From the NCBI GenBank assembly GCA_020055645.1, contig CM034548.1, forward strand, positions 16,616,001-16,680,000: DNA of 64,000 bases, in the 5' to 3' direction. The notes below the pieces were generated by a model. The model saw nothing but the letters and a program-made list of their open reading frames with translations, did no database searches and was not told the DNA's origin. Of the stretch, positions 21,988 through 36,100 are shown piece by piece. The position numbers were made by a program, and so were the translations under genes. The DNA is from Tomocerus qinae. Its lineage: Eukaryota; Arthropoda; Collembola; Entomobryomorpha; Tomoceridae. Numbering within the stretch: the first letter of the stretch is position 1; the number at the start of each line of letters is the position of its first letter.

Positions 21988-24900
21988 AACATTTTATCCC
22001 AGGTAACAGGTATGTATTTATACATGGCATCATTCGTTGAAAAGTTATGGCACCAAGATTAATTTGTACTCCACAAACCACTATTTTTACTACTTGCTTT
22101 TGTATTGTGCTAGTTTATCACTAGTTTGGAGACAAAGAATATTTACAACGTTATCATGTACCATAACACTTATTATATTACAACCTATACTTAATAATGC
22201 TCTATAAGAATCTGTAGTTGATCTTTGTGGATTAAATGCTAGTGGAAATACAATGAGAAAGACATTGAAGCTGCAAAATAAACATCTTAAGTGGAATCGT
22301 TACTTCAATTTATAATATTTACTTAGTAGGCCATGCAACACACAAACTTGTATATTATAATATTTTCTGTCTAGCTATAGACATATCTACATAGTGCAAT
22401 TAATAAGAACATCTAACAGGTATAATATCCAGAAAACTAAAAGATGCATTTAGTTTTGGGTAGAGAACTTATTGTTGGGGTTGGTAATAAAAGTCGGAGC
22501 GAGTATTCTCTTGACATCGTTATGTCCAATTTTATATGTCTGTTATTTTAGCGGTGATTTTTAGAATTGCTTAGGTAAGCATAATATTTTTCCTTAAAAT
22601 ACAATAAAGCAATTCCTGTCTCTCAACAGCGAATGAAACAAAGTTACTTTCGGATAAATGCTGGTCGTAAAAGTTTTACTGTTTCGTGTCGCTCGAGTTT
22701 GCCAGTGAAGTGAACAACTAACAATATCTACCTAAGTAACGTAAGAAAGTAAGTTACTTTGGTACACTGTCAAAGCTCAGAAGATGGTGAGTTTCTTAAG
22801 TATCAAGCCGCTGCATATCCCTACAGTGTGGGCAAAAACTGGAAGAAAGCACAGATGTGGGACGGACGCTAAAAATACTAAAGGGACAAAAAGCTATGAA
22901 CTTACTTATTATGTGTCATTGTTCTGCTTAGCTCTGCTGCGTCACATGCTGAATCCTTCTGGAAATAATATACGTATCAAAAGATCCTGTTGCGAGGATT
23001 TAAGGAGGAAAACTGTGAATTATTCCGACAAGTACTTAAACCTGAACTGACTCTGCATCTGGCATTGTTTCTCTCCGCATATATTTCCAGAGACGTCAAT
23101 CTGTCGTCAAATTATGCATCTGCTAAGAAACGCGTTAGAAAGTAAGCCTTTTGATTTATGTGGGATGAGCTCACGTAAATTAGCGTCGTGCTACAAACAC
23201 TAGTACAGAGAAACGGTTCACCATAAAATAACTCAGCCAGTCAGTCAGGACAGATAAAAATAAGGAAGAAAGCTTAGCATGGCATAATATTTTTAACTGG
23301 ATAATAGAAGTGCACTGTCGACATGTACTAAAGTAGAAAATGTTGTTCAGTTCCGGAGACTCAAGTGCTCTGTGGCCACGGACTCCTGTCAGCTCATTAA
23401 TCTTTTCTTGTCTCATTCATGCACAGAATTCTACTGACACTAACTTTCTGCTTCTAATAAAACTTCTTATACACTCCACTTACATATGAATGAATGGCCT
23501 CTCTAACTCTCTCTCTATATACATTCCCCAAACCTCCCTTCTCCACTTAAGGAAACATTGCACTATTTATTTCCATAATATATGTTATCATTCTTATGTT
23601 CTTCAACCCATTTAAAATCCAAATGTATTCATCTCTTCTTACTTCCTGGCGAATAATAATTAGATACTAACTAGCGGCATCTTTTATATACAATTTCAAA
23701 GGCTTACAACTCTAAATCATTATTTATCTGGATAATACAGGCGTATTTACATAAATCCAATTGATGGAACGACAATAATTATGTGCTACGCTGAGAAATT
23801 GAAAAAAATTAAATGAAATCTATAATGACCTCGCAGTTAATGCTTCAAAAATATTTACTGTGATTGGGACTACATAATGTCTTAATGCCAATGAATCCCG
23901 CCGTTGGCATTTTTCCCTAAGTTTTAATTTATTTAATAAATATTTAAGTTAGATTGAAATTACAAATTGACATCGTTGAAGAAGTGTAACAGAAGGTTGA
24001 CTTGCCTAAGCATTTGATTGAGTGCTATAATTATGATATTATAATGTAGTGTTAGAGAATCGGTAATACTTATACAAATTGTTGATAAAGTGGCACTCGT
24101 GCATTTTGAGAAAAATGGGTTTCTGTTTGAAATTAGGTTTTTAGCATTGGAAAAATTCCAGAAACATAGCTTGGAAGTTTGAAAAGGAACTTAAGGACTA
24201 GGAAATAGAATACTGAAAATGTATCCAGCAAAGCTCTTTTGATCTCATCTTTCACAAGTGCCGTATCTTTTTGCAACTAAAAATCGTTCCACGTCCCAAG
24301 CCTTTCCGCTAGTATTTGATTTGGAGGAGCTAAAAGGGAACACCTAAAAATAAATTTTATTTTCAGTAACAATATGAAATGCGGTGACACGTGGGACGAT
24401 GCGTAGGAAAGGAAATCCATGTCAGGAAAGGTAGCCGCGATTCGATTGGGCAAATCGAATTTCAAATTAAATTTTCACAAAAGAAGGATGGAAAGACATT
24501 TTATGAATCAATGATATCTGTCCAGCTGGACGCCAGAGCTGCACAACTAAATCCTTTATGTAGCGAGAAAGGGATTAGTTGAACTCAGTCTGAGTATTGT
24601 CAGCTCGTGATTTCCCCCTGTTCTATTCTCCTCAAACAACAAAAGAACTAGATACACTGCTTCCCTGACAGATTGAATGCTACAGATACACATCCTCACG
24701 TAGAGCTTATAATAATAGTTAGGTGTGTCTATTTCATACAGCTTTTACAATACCATCGCTCCATTTTTATGCTTCCAAGAGTACTATGGCTCTTCATTTT
24801 TGTTTTATCTTTCGTCCTGATGGAGACATTCAAAACCAAATTTTACATCCCAAATGCACATCTGAGGATAATATCGTATAAAGCACATCCACCCCAAGAT

Positions 24901-27900
24901 ACGAATCCAATGCAACTCTATCACCATGCAATTCGTTTTTGCTCCTGAAAAAAAATCTTTTTGAAGTTACCACTGGGATTCTAAAAATAAACCAATCGTT
25001 CTTCACGCCATCATGAAATCAATTATACATCAGATAGTAATTGCAATCAAAGTCGGTTACAAAGGTTAAAGTTAGTGGTTCGAGAGACTAAGCATTTGCT
25101 TTATGCATTGTTATAAGCAATGAAGTGAAACAACATAACAATTTAAAATAAATCAAATTGTAAGGTTAAAAATTATTGGCCCTAGTGCATAAAGTTCTAT
25201 AGTTACGCCGCCAGACACACAAGTTAGCTTATTTAGGTTAAACTCGTTTAAATATCGACATTTGTAACGAGTGGAAAAGCAAAGATTGTTCTACGTGTCA
25301 CAAACATCTATGTCATTTAAAATGCTGAATTTTTAAGCGTTTGTTCTGACATGAAAGTATTTTTTTTCTTTTATCTCATTGTAGTGAAAAGTAGCGTGGA
25401 GCTACATATGTTGGTCTCGTTCCTTTGATAGAAAAGGACATGTAACACTTTGCATTTAAATTGGAAGATACATTACAATAGAGTAGCATCGGTGGATATC
25501 AGTAGGGATGTCTAGGAATTGTGCTAGATTCAAAGACAATGTAAGAGGAAGGTAGTCAACAGCTTTATTATAATTTCATCTGATGTACATTATGCATATG
25601 TGGCTATAGCACTTTTGTATATCCTGCTTCCGCGAAACTGTGAAACACTAACAATAAGGGAGACAAAAGATTCAAATCCAAAGAGACATGAAATTCTGAA
25701 GTCAAGGCTCAAGCCAATGGATTCAAGCTCTTTCATTTTCAGACAATGCGATCGCTAAAACCTTTTAGTCTTTATACATTCATACCTATCTATGTACATG
25801 TCTCCAAAAACTCTTATCTACTATTATTAGTTATAGGAATGCCAACTGAAAGTTGAGTAATGCATTTGATTCATATATCCTTCAAATTATATGTATATCA
25901 TTTTACATCCGTTTTTCTCCTATTAAAAGACTATATAGATGAGTAAACAGCGAAACATTAAGAATATCTTGGGACGTTATGAGGGAGAGACACATCGCTG
26001 GGGATGTAAGATGTAATTCAGCTGAGAAAAACAGTTATTGTGAAAGAAGCTATTCTGTACATTGTGTGAACTTTATCTGGCCGCTCCTTAGCGTGCTATT
26101 CATCTCTCAGTCTTCTTAATGGAATCAGAATGTGCTTTTACCCTGCCAGACTTTCACTGGCTTTCTCTCTTCTATATTTACTTATACCAAAAACTACATA
26201 TTGGACAAAGACTGTGATTCGCTAATTTATTTATGTTTAAGCTACCTGCCTTTACAATTTGGATTTAAGAGCATCTCGTCAACTCAAAAAGAGCTTTTCC
26301 ATCCTTCAGCCTACGCAACAACCCAAAACTAAAGATTTCTGTCCCGTTTTTGTACTATTATGGCATCTCAGAATCCTTATATCGCATTTTGCCATTCACT
26401 AAATCCAGACTCAAATAAAGTACTTTCATTCAAGAATCGTCAATTCTATCTACAGTTGTTAACAATTGGGAACTTGAAGCATCGTGCTTATACAATGTAT
26501 TATATTACCAGTTGCTACACATTCACTATTACGAAAACAATAATGAGTTGCGTTGGTTGTTTCATTTTCAGCTATTGTACTAATTCTTTAATCCCTGCGG
26601 CAGCCCCATCAAGTTTTACATTGTGGCATGTAAAATACCAATGGACAATATAAGTATTCCTATTCATAGTCTTTTCCTAAAATCAAAATTCATTCTGAAT
26701 AAGCAGTAACCGGGATTCATAAACTGGAAGAGATTTCTATTTCTATCAAAAGGCAGAAAATGTTTTGATTAAATGAAACATCAAAAGTTTTGTCCTTTGC
26801 ATTTTGTATTTTGTTAGAGGCAAAAGTTTGATGGGGCGCAGACAGACAACTCGGATACTCGGATTCACTCTACTGACATGAGCTAAACAAATCATTAAAA
26901 TTTAAATGCATGAAATGCAAATTACTTTATCCACAGCACTAGCTACACAAATTAATGAGACCTATCAAATTTTCATGAAATAGTTTTAATTTTACTCTGC
27001 TGAAATATTAACACTTGCTATGCTATTACACAAGCAGAAACCTACTTAAACCTTACCAAGCTTACCAATTATCCTTCATTATAAATGCACAGAATAAGAC
27101 AAAGTTGTCTCTTTTGGAGTGTATCAACTTAATTCAGCTCTTTTCCTCGTTGTTGATGCACGGAGTACGCATAGTCCGTACCCTACTATTTCAAACAATT
27201 AAGTGAAGACAATTAAATTTCAGACCAAAGAGCTCGACTGATTAAATGATCTCGAATTCTTAATCTCCATAAAAGTCATTCCCGGCACTGAAGTTCTTCT
27301 CCTTTGTTCAACTAGAACAGGATATCCATTATTAAGACAAATTCACTTGTGGGGCTTTCAAAGCACTCTATTACAAATGAATCAATTTAAATGATACCGA
27401 AAATTCCACAGAATCGGAGACTCAAATAGAAGAGACTCCTTTCCTTTGCATCTCAGTTACGCATACCAATTATCTACAATTGGACAACCTCTGGCTGAAT
27501 ATCGACAAATGAAAGGGAAAGAAAATAACCATCAATTATGTACACACGCGTCGCAGATTGTGTCCCTTACACGTGCAAGAAATAGGTACATTAGATACTT
27601 AAAGATAAAAATAAAGGCGTTTTAATTATGCATCCGATCAAACAAAAGTTATTACAATCTGATAGATATAAAAATTATAGAATCATCAGAATTCAGTGCA
27701 TATATGAAGTTCTTGTACTAGATTAAAATTAAGTAGTCTCAGAGAAGCTGAGGAGAAGTTCAAAACAAAAAGGTAGGTACGAATTGGAATAACTTGAATG
27801 GAACTACTATTCATTAATAGGGATGTTCCTATTGTGTATTCTTGATGGAAGTTTAAAACTGCTGTGGATTGAGTGTTTTGTGTAGTATGAAGAGGATTCT

Positions 27901-28207
27901 GGTTAGGAATTGAATGTTGACTAAAAAAAACTTGGTTAAGCTGAAGAGGCATTTGTTTAGCGACAAATTAGTTATTAGGTTTCTGGCAGAAGACGCCAAC
28001 AACAGATAGAAGAATCTCGGAGAAATAATGAAATTGAAGGAAGTGGAAATAGGGAAGAAGTGAACAAGTTTCTGCAGTTAGCCTCTAAGCTATTAATAGT
28101 AAAACTAGAAAAATCAAATCAAAGACGGGTGAATGGAAACTTTGGCCGTAAGTTTAAGTTTTAGGAGTGTAGTCTGCATTATATAGCTGGATATCTGACA
28201 AGTGTTC

Positions 28208-28534
28208 TTAGTTGCTTTCACTCCCGTGGAATTTTTTGGTGAAACAATAGCAGAGAAGTAAACGAACTGTCCCTACCTGAGTGCTCGTCAAGCTGATACG
28301 GAAACTAAATAGACTAAAGAGCATAGGGCAGTAACGATGAAAGTATGTTTCCAGTGCAGATCTCATATGATGGCTATCTGATTGTGATGATGTGGGTCCG
28401 GCTCCTATCCCAGCAGAACTTGGACTCCAAATGCTTGGCTTCCTCCCTATTGTTGTAGTTTCTGGCCATACGGACGATGAGACACTGAGAGCATTCAGTT
28501 GATCATAAGTATATAAATAGCTCTCTGTAGCCAC
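28208..28534 (-). CDS. Possible hypothetical exon or short ORF, unrecognised
   Basis: A 108-codon frame with coding-like composition (rich in Ser, Thr, Pro, Gly: LSVSSSVWPETTTIGRKPSI). It is followed by a short hydrophobic stretch and a possible donor, CTCAG|GTAGGG, near 28280. It lies just left of a G-to-C composition flip (28.74 kb). No family is recognised and no partner exon could be assigned, so it may be a first exon of an undetected minus-strand gene or chance. Confidence 0.2.
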   Translation of the reverse strand: MATESYLYTYDQLNALSVSSSVWPETTTIGRKPSIWSPSSAGIGAGPTSSQSDSHHMRSALETYFHRYCPMLFSLFSFRISLTSTQVGTVRLLLCYCFTKKFHGSESN

Positions 28535-31500
28535 TAGTAGTTAGTAGGCACTCCGAAATACATCTGTACAAGATCCTGTAACAATTTGAGTTACCTACTT
28601 TGCTACTTCTGCTCAAAGAGACGATTAAGTAAACTTGAGTTTGATCGTAACAAGATTTCTCGTTCCAGTTTACGCTGCTCGACTCACAAAGTACAATAAA
28701 TACTCTTTGCGAACGACCAAAGCAGATCAAACCAGATGAGAAAGCTTGAAAGACTGAAAGTAAACTGAACTACTAGGCCAATGCTTAATTTAACAAGCGA
28801 CTCTTCTGCCCTGCCCATTGCGCATTGCTTACTTACTTACCTGCTTTCTTTCTCGACTATGCACTAAATATGCCACATACATGATTGCCTCCTTTCACTC
28901 TACCTTTACTTACTACTCTACTTTACACACAATTCATACCATCACCTACATAAATATTTATCTAAAGTTACATATATTATCTACCCACCCATGCAATATA
29001 ACTACCTATCTTCCTTCCTTCCCCCACTCAAATTTCTACTAATGGGAAGCCAACAATGCAATGAGTGAAAGAACAACTGTACAAAATCAAAAGTTGGCCA
29101 ATATTTCTTTCCAACTCTCCTCCATCTCAGTATATGGTTCAATGTACTATGGAAACTTTTGTGAAGCTTCGTCTAGTAGTAGCCTTGTAATTGTTCCTTA
29201 ACTTACTACTCTATAATAGATTGTGCATTTGCTCTCATAATGCTTATTGTCACGTAGGTAGTTAGATACACATAATTGACAAATAACCGATTATGCCATT
29301 CTATTACTCGTGTAAGTACACATGTACAGATTGAAGAATGTCTATAGAGACAGGACACAAGCACTCTGCTCAAGTAAACATATTTCAGAGTATAAGGACA
29401 TTATTGAAAGTCTCTGCTTATAAAAGTCTCCTCTCTGGGTGTGTGAAGGTAACAAAAGAAATCGCCTTTCGTATTTTATCCATTGAGCAGTATAAATGGA
29501 ATTGGAATGAAATGAGAGTTGGAAGGTGGACTTTTATGACGAAACATCTGAGTACAGACGACTTTTCTTTTTCTGGACATTTTCCCTTCGTCATGATTGT
29601 TATAGCATTATCCAATTGGACAAAACGAAGACACTCTGTAAGGCAGCTGCTGTTATATCTCTGCGAAGCGGGAGTCAGAGTGGATATTAAGAACACATTT
29701 TATATAACGGTATCTGTACATTGTGAGTGTAGTATATGGAGCATAGGTTATAGGGAGGAGAGTGGAGTGTCGTCACTTGGAATTTGAAATGGTCACAATA
29801 TGGATGGAAAAGAAAGTCCAAGTTGATATTATGATATGGATAAGTAGCTACTACTTGTGTTAAGTATACATATGATTCTTGGTGTTGGCTGTGAATGTAG
29901 TGCAGTGGGTGACTTGGGGTAGCCCTCTTATGTATAAATGTATGTAGGAGAGAAATAGCTGGTTGAATGGAGAAAGAATGAGTGTGAGATCAAGAGATAC
30001 AGATAAATTGCACTGCTAGCCCATTTCCTTCCTTTCGGCTATTTTCTTTTATAGCATATCTCTCAATCTCCCCCAGCGTCTACCTTATGTTATGTAAGAA
30101 CGTATTTATATTCCCTGGATGGCTAAGCAAAGGCTAGTGAGAGAGTGCAAAGGAAAGAAGACATTGTTGGCATTGTAAACTCTCTCAAAGTCTTGTTCGA
30201 CAGATATTCCTCCTTCTATTTACCTTATAAGTATGTATACATGTATATTATGTTGATACTCCGAGAAAGACTTTTCTCTTAAATACGTCAGTCCTGCATC
30301 TATTAACTACGCTCCTCGCATCCCTCTCACCTTTGATCCTTACAGATAAACAGTCAACTCTCCCTCCAAATATCTCTTTCACTTCTCTACCAAGAAACGG
30401 GTACTTTGACATATTTCTCACCACAGGCACTCTGATAGTTATCCAACCTCTCTCTGAATTATGGATTCCGAATTTATACGAATACAAGACGAGCATTGAG
30501 ATGCAACAGCCATAAATTCACAAATATACTATCACCATGCAAATTCAACCCAAACCATGTCCTTGTGCTTTCTCCATAATTCTAAAAATATTCTTCCCAA
30601 TTATACAAAATGTATTTCCACTGTACATCTAATTAGTACAGCTTACAGTCAGTATTATCTACATTTCTTCTTTTGGGAATGTTTGAAACAAACGATGTAA
30701 AATCTTACCACTTAAAAGAAAATCGTACAGCAAAAACAATTTCGTTTGTTTCATACTCGTGTAGTTCTGATAATAAAGTCATGTTTAAGGGCCAGTATTG
30801 TGTTTCCTTTGATGTCCTATTTCTGTCATGAACTCCCGTGATTTATACTCTGCTATATAATATACATATAGACTAGAAAACCACTTCAGATACAAATAAC
30901 TTGGTTAAGTCTTGTTAAGCAGCTTTTTCACATTATGCTTTACAGATAACGATATCAGGAGAAATATGCAAACATTTTCTGTATAATTGGACCGGTAAGC
31001 ACCTGGGAGAGCTAATCTTCTTAGTGCTAAATTGAAGGAAGTTGTCAGAGCAAGTTAGAAATTATTTCATAATATTCGTCTGTTAATTACATAGCAAATC
31101 ATAAGCTGATAAAGAACACCTAATTTGCTCAGGTGCTTTAGTTTTTAGTTATAAGCTTAGTTAGTAAGTTTTTAATGAAAATATGATGTGATAATTCGAT
31201 AGAGCACTGCATTTAATTGGAATAAACTACTCACTCAGTGAAAGTAGAGATTGCCCGTTCTCTAGAGAATTGAGTCATTATTAAGAGAAGAAAACTCTTG
31301 CATGCAGACACACTAATGCTGACTCTCAAAGATTGAAGCTTACATTTCAAGCACCATTTTTACAAAAGAGAACTTCCATTGAATTTCATGTTCAAGATGT
31401 GATCATTTAATGCACAATATTAGTACACCCGCCTACAAATTTCCGAGGGACAAAACTCAGAGATTAAGTTATATACATAGGAGAAAATGCATAATAAACT

Positions 31501-32909
31501 TTTCAGCTACTTTCATACTCTGTTGCATGGAATAATTACCACACATCGTTATTTTGAAAGACGGACGTAATCTAAATAATTTTGCAAGTACAATATTACT
31601 ACCTAAAGTTTGAAATGACGAACAGAATTTGGATTTGGCTGCCTCAGTGGAAAACACTTTGTAATTGTCATTTTGCAAAACGATAATCCATGTTTCCTTT
31701 GAAAGTGGAGCTAAGAGAAAAGAGTAGGTTGGCACAATAAGCAGTTCCCGCAAATGCAGTAGATGCACTTTAACATTCTCGTTGCTCAATTGGCTTGGCT
31801 CTCAGTCTGCTTTCCTTATGCTTATCTCAACTTGCTCTATAGATATGTGGAAATGTGTCAACGGGTCGAATGTACATATACAAATGGTACTACTCAGCTT
31901 CACAAGAAACTTTTACATCTACAGTTAGATGTGGGATCGACTCGTAACCATTCAGGTTCGACAGAGAAAGCAAAAACATCATTATCTATCAAAGTTTCCT
32001 GATTGTTACATAATTGTGTACAGTTCGGTTCTGAAATAAGTTATAAATAGGTTTTAAATTGTGAAACTTGTTAATAGAATATAATTAATAGCAAAGTTAA
32101 TAGCACCGATAATTCATGCATTTTCTTAAACAAATAAATTGCGAATATAAAAATCATTCAGGCATGGTCCTCCTGTAACATGTTAATGAAACGATTTAAA
32201 ATGATGGGAATTATAAATATAAAAGGTGCATGCAAGTGTTACTATTTCTCTACCCTACATTATATGGATCCTATTTCTTATTTAGTAAGCCCTGCAGTTT
32301 TCAATGGTAAAAGCATGCTCATTTGTTATACGGTTTCTCATTCGGTCTGGGAGGAAATGAAGCTGGTAGAGTTTTACAAATGATAACATGTATAGAAGTG
32401 AAGTGGGGAGAAGGTTCTCAGAATAAAATAAATGTTTCGACATAAAATACTAATACTTGGTCCTTTGTAATGGAACTGTTGTATTAAGAGAGTAGATGAT
32501 GACTTGTCGGATGTAAAGTATAAGCAGTAAGTCAGTTCCACTTTTTTAGTTGGAATTTGGGTAGCCTTATTTAGTTATAGGAAGGTAGTAGGTATTATAT
32601 AGATAGTATAATGCAGATGTGGTCTCTATACAAATAATAATAATATAATTCATAGTATTAGTAGTAAACTGTTTTAGTGAGTTGAGATCTCGGAAGAGTA
32701 TGGTGAGAGTATGCATAAAAGAGCGTATTACGGGAAGATAGTGCATCCATCAGAGTCAAGTCTTGCAGAGTGGAAGTTTTAGAATGGAAGAGAAAGTCAG
32801 ATAGCCAGATCACAACAAGTCGACAAGAAGAGTTGAGTCTCAACTGGGAGAAGTTATGGATGCTGTGGTCATAGAGACAGCAAAAGAGGCCAAGCCAAAT
32901 TCCACTCAA

Positions 32910-33134
32910 TTACTTAGGAACATAGATTTTCGAGGGAAATGCATAAAGGGACTGGCCAGAGAAAACTTCTGGAGAAATTGATTTACCATAAAAGAATTTT
33001 ACGGGAAAGGAATCAGACCTAGGGCAAATTGAATCGTATGACAAAATAGCTTCCATCTTGCCATGAGTCTTTTTGTCGCTCGCCCATCGTTTCCAATCTT
33101 GTCCAGAGCTTATAGCCATAGCGCTTTCCAACAA
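32910..33134 (-). CDS. Possible hypothetical ORF, unrecognised
   Basis: A 74-codon frame (starting at TTG, so the start is arbitrary) with balanced amino-acid use: AISSGQDWKRWASDKKTHGK ... PRSDSFPVKFFYGKSISPEV. It is more GC-rich than its surroundings. A second open frame follows directly (32658-32909). No domain is recognised. It could be a decayed coding segment or an exon of an unidentified gene. Confidence 0.18.
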   Translation of the reverse strand: MLESAMAISSGQDWKRWASDKKTHGKMEAILSYDSICPRSDSFPVKFFYGKSISPEVFSGQSLYAFPSKIYVPK

Positions 33135-36100
33135 ATGTGTACGGCTCTGTCAGTAAAATACTGACTTTTCCCAACACTTTTCGATTGTTACTTTTATTTT
33201 TACACAGTTCTTAGTGTTTTAAGTGCACATTTATATTAGACATGCAACACATGTGGAACTCATGCACCGCATCGAAACGATAGCTAATACATTCCGACTA
33301 TATACTATAAACACGCTTTAAAAAGAAGATTCGTTAATGCAAGGTAAATCATGTCTGTCCAAAAGTAGGTGAGTGGCATTTACATTTACAGAGTCTGCAA
33401 CAATCCCATAAATAATCACTTAGGGAATAATAATATGTGATCCATATGGGAGAAACACAATAAACGAGTACGAGAGTAGAGATAAATCCTCTGAAGCCTC
33501 CTTCCTGCACATTCGACAAATAGTTACTAGTCAAGATTAAGTAGGATCCGAATTGGATCAGTCCCATAAAATAACTAAGTGAGTATTAGTCCGCCAATAT
33601 TCTATATCGGAGAAAGGAGACGGATGGAGTGGAAAATTTATACCTACTTAGCCACGCTACTTGTACAAGTAGTACATTGGAATGCATTGCAACAAGGACA
33701 TGGGAAATGCCCATGGGTTGATAAGTATCAAGTAAAGTGACCCCCGCCCTGCTATAATATACTATATACAGACTGACTACTATTAACAGGAATAAATAAT
33801 AAAACTAATGTTAGTTCTGGTTCGGTTTGGCAGAAACACACTTGTATGTGTAGTTCTCCAGATGTGATGTGACTGTGAAAGCGAAACAGCCGGAAAGTAT
33901 CGGCCGAAAGAAAGAATCTGAGTGATTGTGACATTGTGAGTTTTGTGACCGAGTCAATGGCAGAGTCCATCCAATGAGTGCATTGCAGTCCTGTTTATTT
34001 TCCCCTATTGAATGTTAGCTTATGGAATGACCTTCTTTACGACTTATGTTTCCTCGTCTGTAAACATCACTGCTCCCGCATATCCACTCCATCCAATCTC
34101 AATATTACATAAATTCAACCAAAAGGCTTTTAAAGAATCAAATTTCTTATTCATAGCCCACAATGCCCTCCTACACAATATCCATCCGCCTTTATCCCAT
34201 TCATACTTACTCAAATGTAATTACATTAGAAATCGATTATTCCGTCTCATGAGACTTTCCAACCATTCTAATGCCATCAGAAATCATCCCACATCATGTC
34301 ATTTCATGCATTTACTTTCATTATAAAATTTGAACAATAAACGTCACTCAATTGGATCATCATTCTTTGATAGAAAAGACATTATCAATACCTAGATATC
34401 CTTTGTCAGTCCATTATACAACCCAACTTTCTCTGAAAAGCAACAGGAGCTTACCAAACCTTACATTACTTACTTATTGTGTAAATCCCATTATCTGAAA
34501 ATGAAAGCATGTCAAAGTCCAAAGTAAGGAGTAAGTAGAATTATCGTTGCGCAAATCCAAAAATTATCAAATTATAATGTCAAAAGTCATAAAAGTAAAA
34601 GCAACCCGTTGCAAAACGCATTGTCCTCTTTACTCTTTGTTATCATCAACTAACTTCAACTCAAATAACTTTTAGTCCTGTCTATCTACTTTTTTAAGAA
34701 ACTAAATCATCAATTATACATATACAAAGTGTTACGAATGTGGAAACAGTCATTTCTCTAATGTTATAAAATACAGGGATAATATTCTTTGCAGAGAATT
34801 AGAAGTCCTTACACATTCCCAGGATTGGTTTTAAAATTATCCATATCTAGCACACTATAGACGTAGATCATCCATTTTATGTAGATAATACCCCAAACTG
34901 TGTCTAAATCCAAATCTAGCCTCAGGAAAACTCTTGACTCCTAGTCTTTTATACTTAGTGGGCACCTAGATGCTTGAAAAAGCTCCATTAATAAGGAAAG
35001 AATGACAATCAAAAATCTAATAGGGCAATAAAGCCTGTGACTACAGGAAAAACAACATTTAAATGGCAACTTAGTGCGTCTATGATTGGCACAGTTTATA
35101 AATGAAAGGACAGGATTATTTTATTGTATTTGTAGAGGAAAAATGAGATAGTATTCTACTAAACAATTAATTAGCTCATTACAGAATAGTCGTTAGAAGC
35201 ACTACAAAATAAATTTTCCAAGAAACTGGGAGCTGTGGATACATATATTCGGGCGAGCTTCTGCTATGGTCGTTTTACATCATTAGCGTTACCTAACCTT
35301 TCATTGTAGCCCTATGGAGTATTTGACAGTGTCAGGGCAGCATAAGTCAAGCGAACGAGTTAAAAATGAAATGTATAAAAAATGAGATATAACAGAGCTC
35401 TATTAATTATGCATATGACTGTCTTCTTAGGATGGAGGAATATATTCTGGGGACTGAAATAAGTTAACTGCCAGAGTGAGTTTTGTAAATGAAAGTTGTT
35501 TGTAATTACAATGGATTTAACCTCATTATCTGTGAGATAGGTAAGAACGTGTATGTATTTGGCTCCACGTGGATGTATTGTATTGTACAGCTGTAGTGTC
35601 AAGCCTGAAGAATTGAGAGAGCCCATTTAGCCTTAGATATAATTACATAGGATGAAACAGGGTCTGAAGCTCCTTAGGCTTTACTCTTTATGTGTATGTT
35701 AGCAGAGCTCTTGACTTCTGTTTCTCCTTTCCCTCAACATGCCATGGAGAAAGGTTTCCAACTTTCTCTTTCATTTTTATACTTTCATCTTCCTCCGTCT
35801 CGCCTTTACTCTTACTTCACTTATTGCTACTATTTCACTTCTGGGAATTTGGGATATCTGGACAGGTTTTAAATTTCCTAAGCTCCACAGACTCAACACT
35901 CGTTCTTTATTTGATTTTGCTTTCTTCGTGTGACAATTATGTGGAATACAGAGAGTGAAAGTTTATTTTATAGGTAGGTATACAGATTATAGGTACAAAT
36001 TACTTTATCAAATTTTAAGACGGAAAAGGAAATGTTTTTGTTTATGGCATTTGTGTCATTTTCCGTTTGTCACGAGGTCAATCGTTTATTAGTGCTCGAC

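Noticed and set aside
22784-23050. 88-codon + ORF beginning ATGGTGAGT, considered as a ribosomal-protein-like start with a short intron
   Set aside because: No ribosomal protein could be matched and the implied intron would be only about 40 bases.
24391-24582. 63-codon + ORF (IGQIEFQIKFSQKKDGKTFY) loosely reminiscent of a C2-domain strand
   Set aside because: Starts at GTG just after a stop, has no good splice sites, and the resemblance is too weak to name a family.
29338-29787. 149-codon + ORF with a 92-codon antisense ORF
   Set aside because: No domain on either strand; open on both strands and located in a G-rich composition block.
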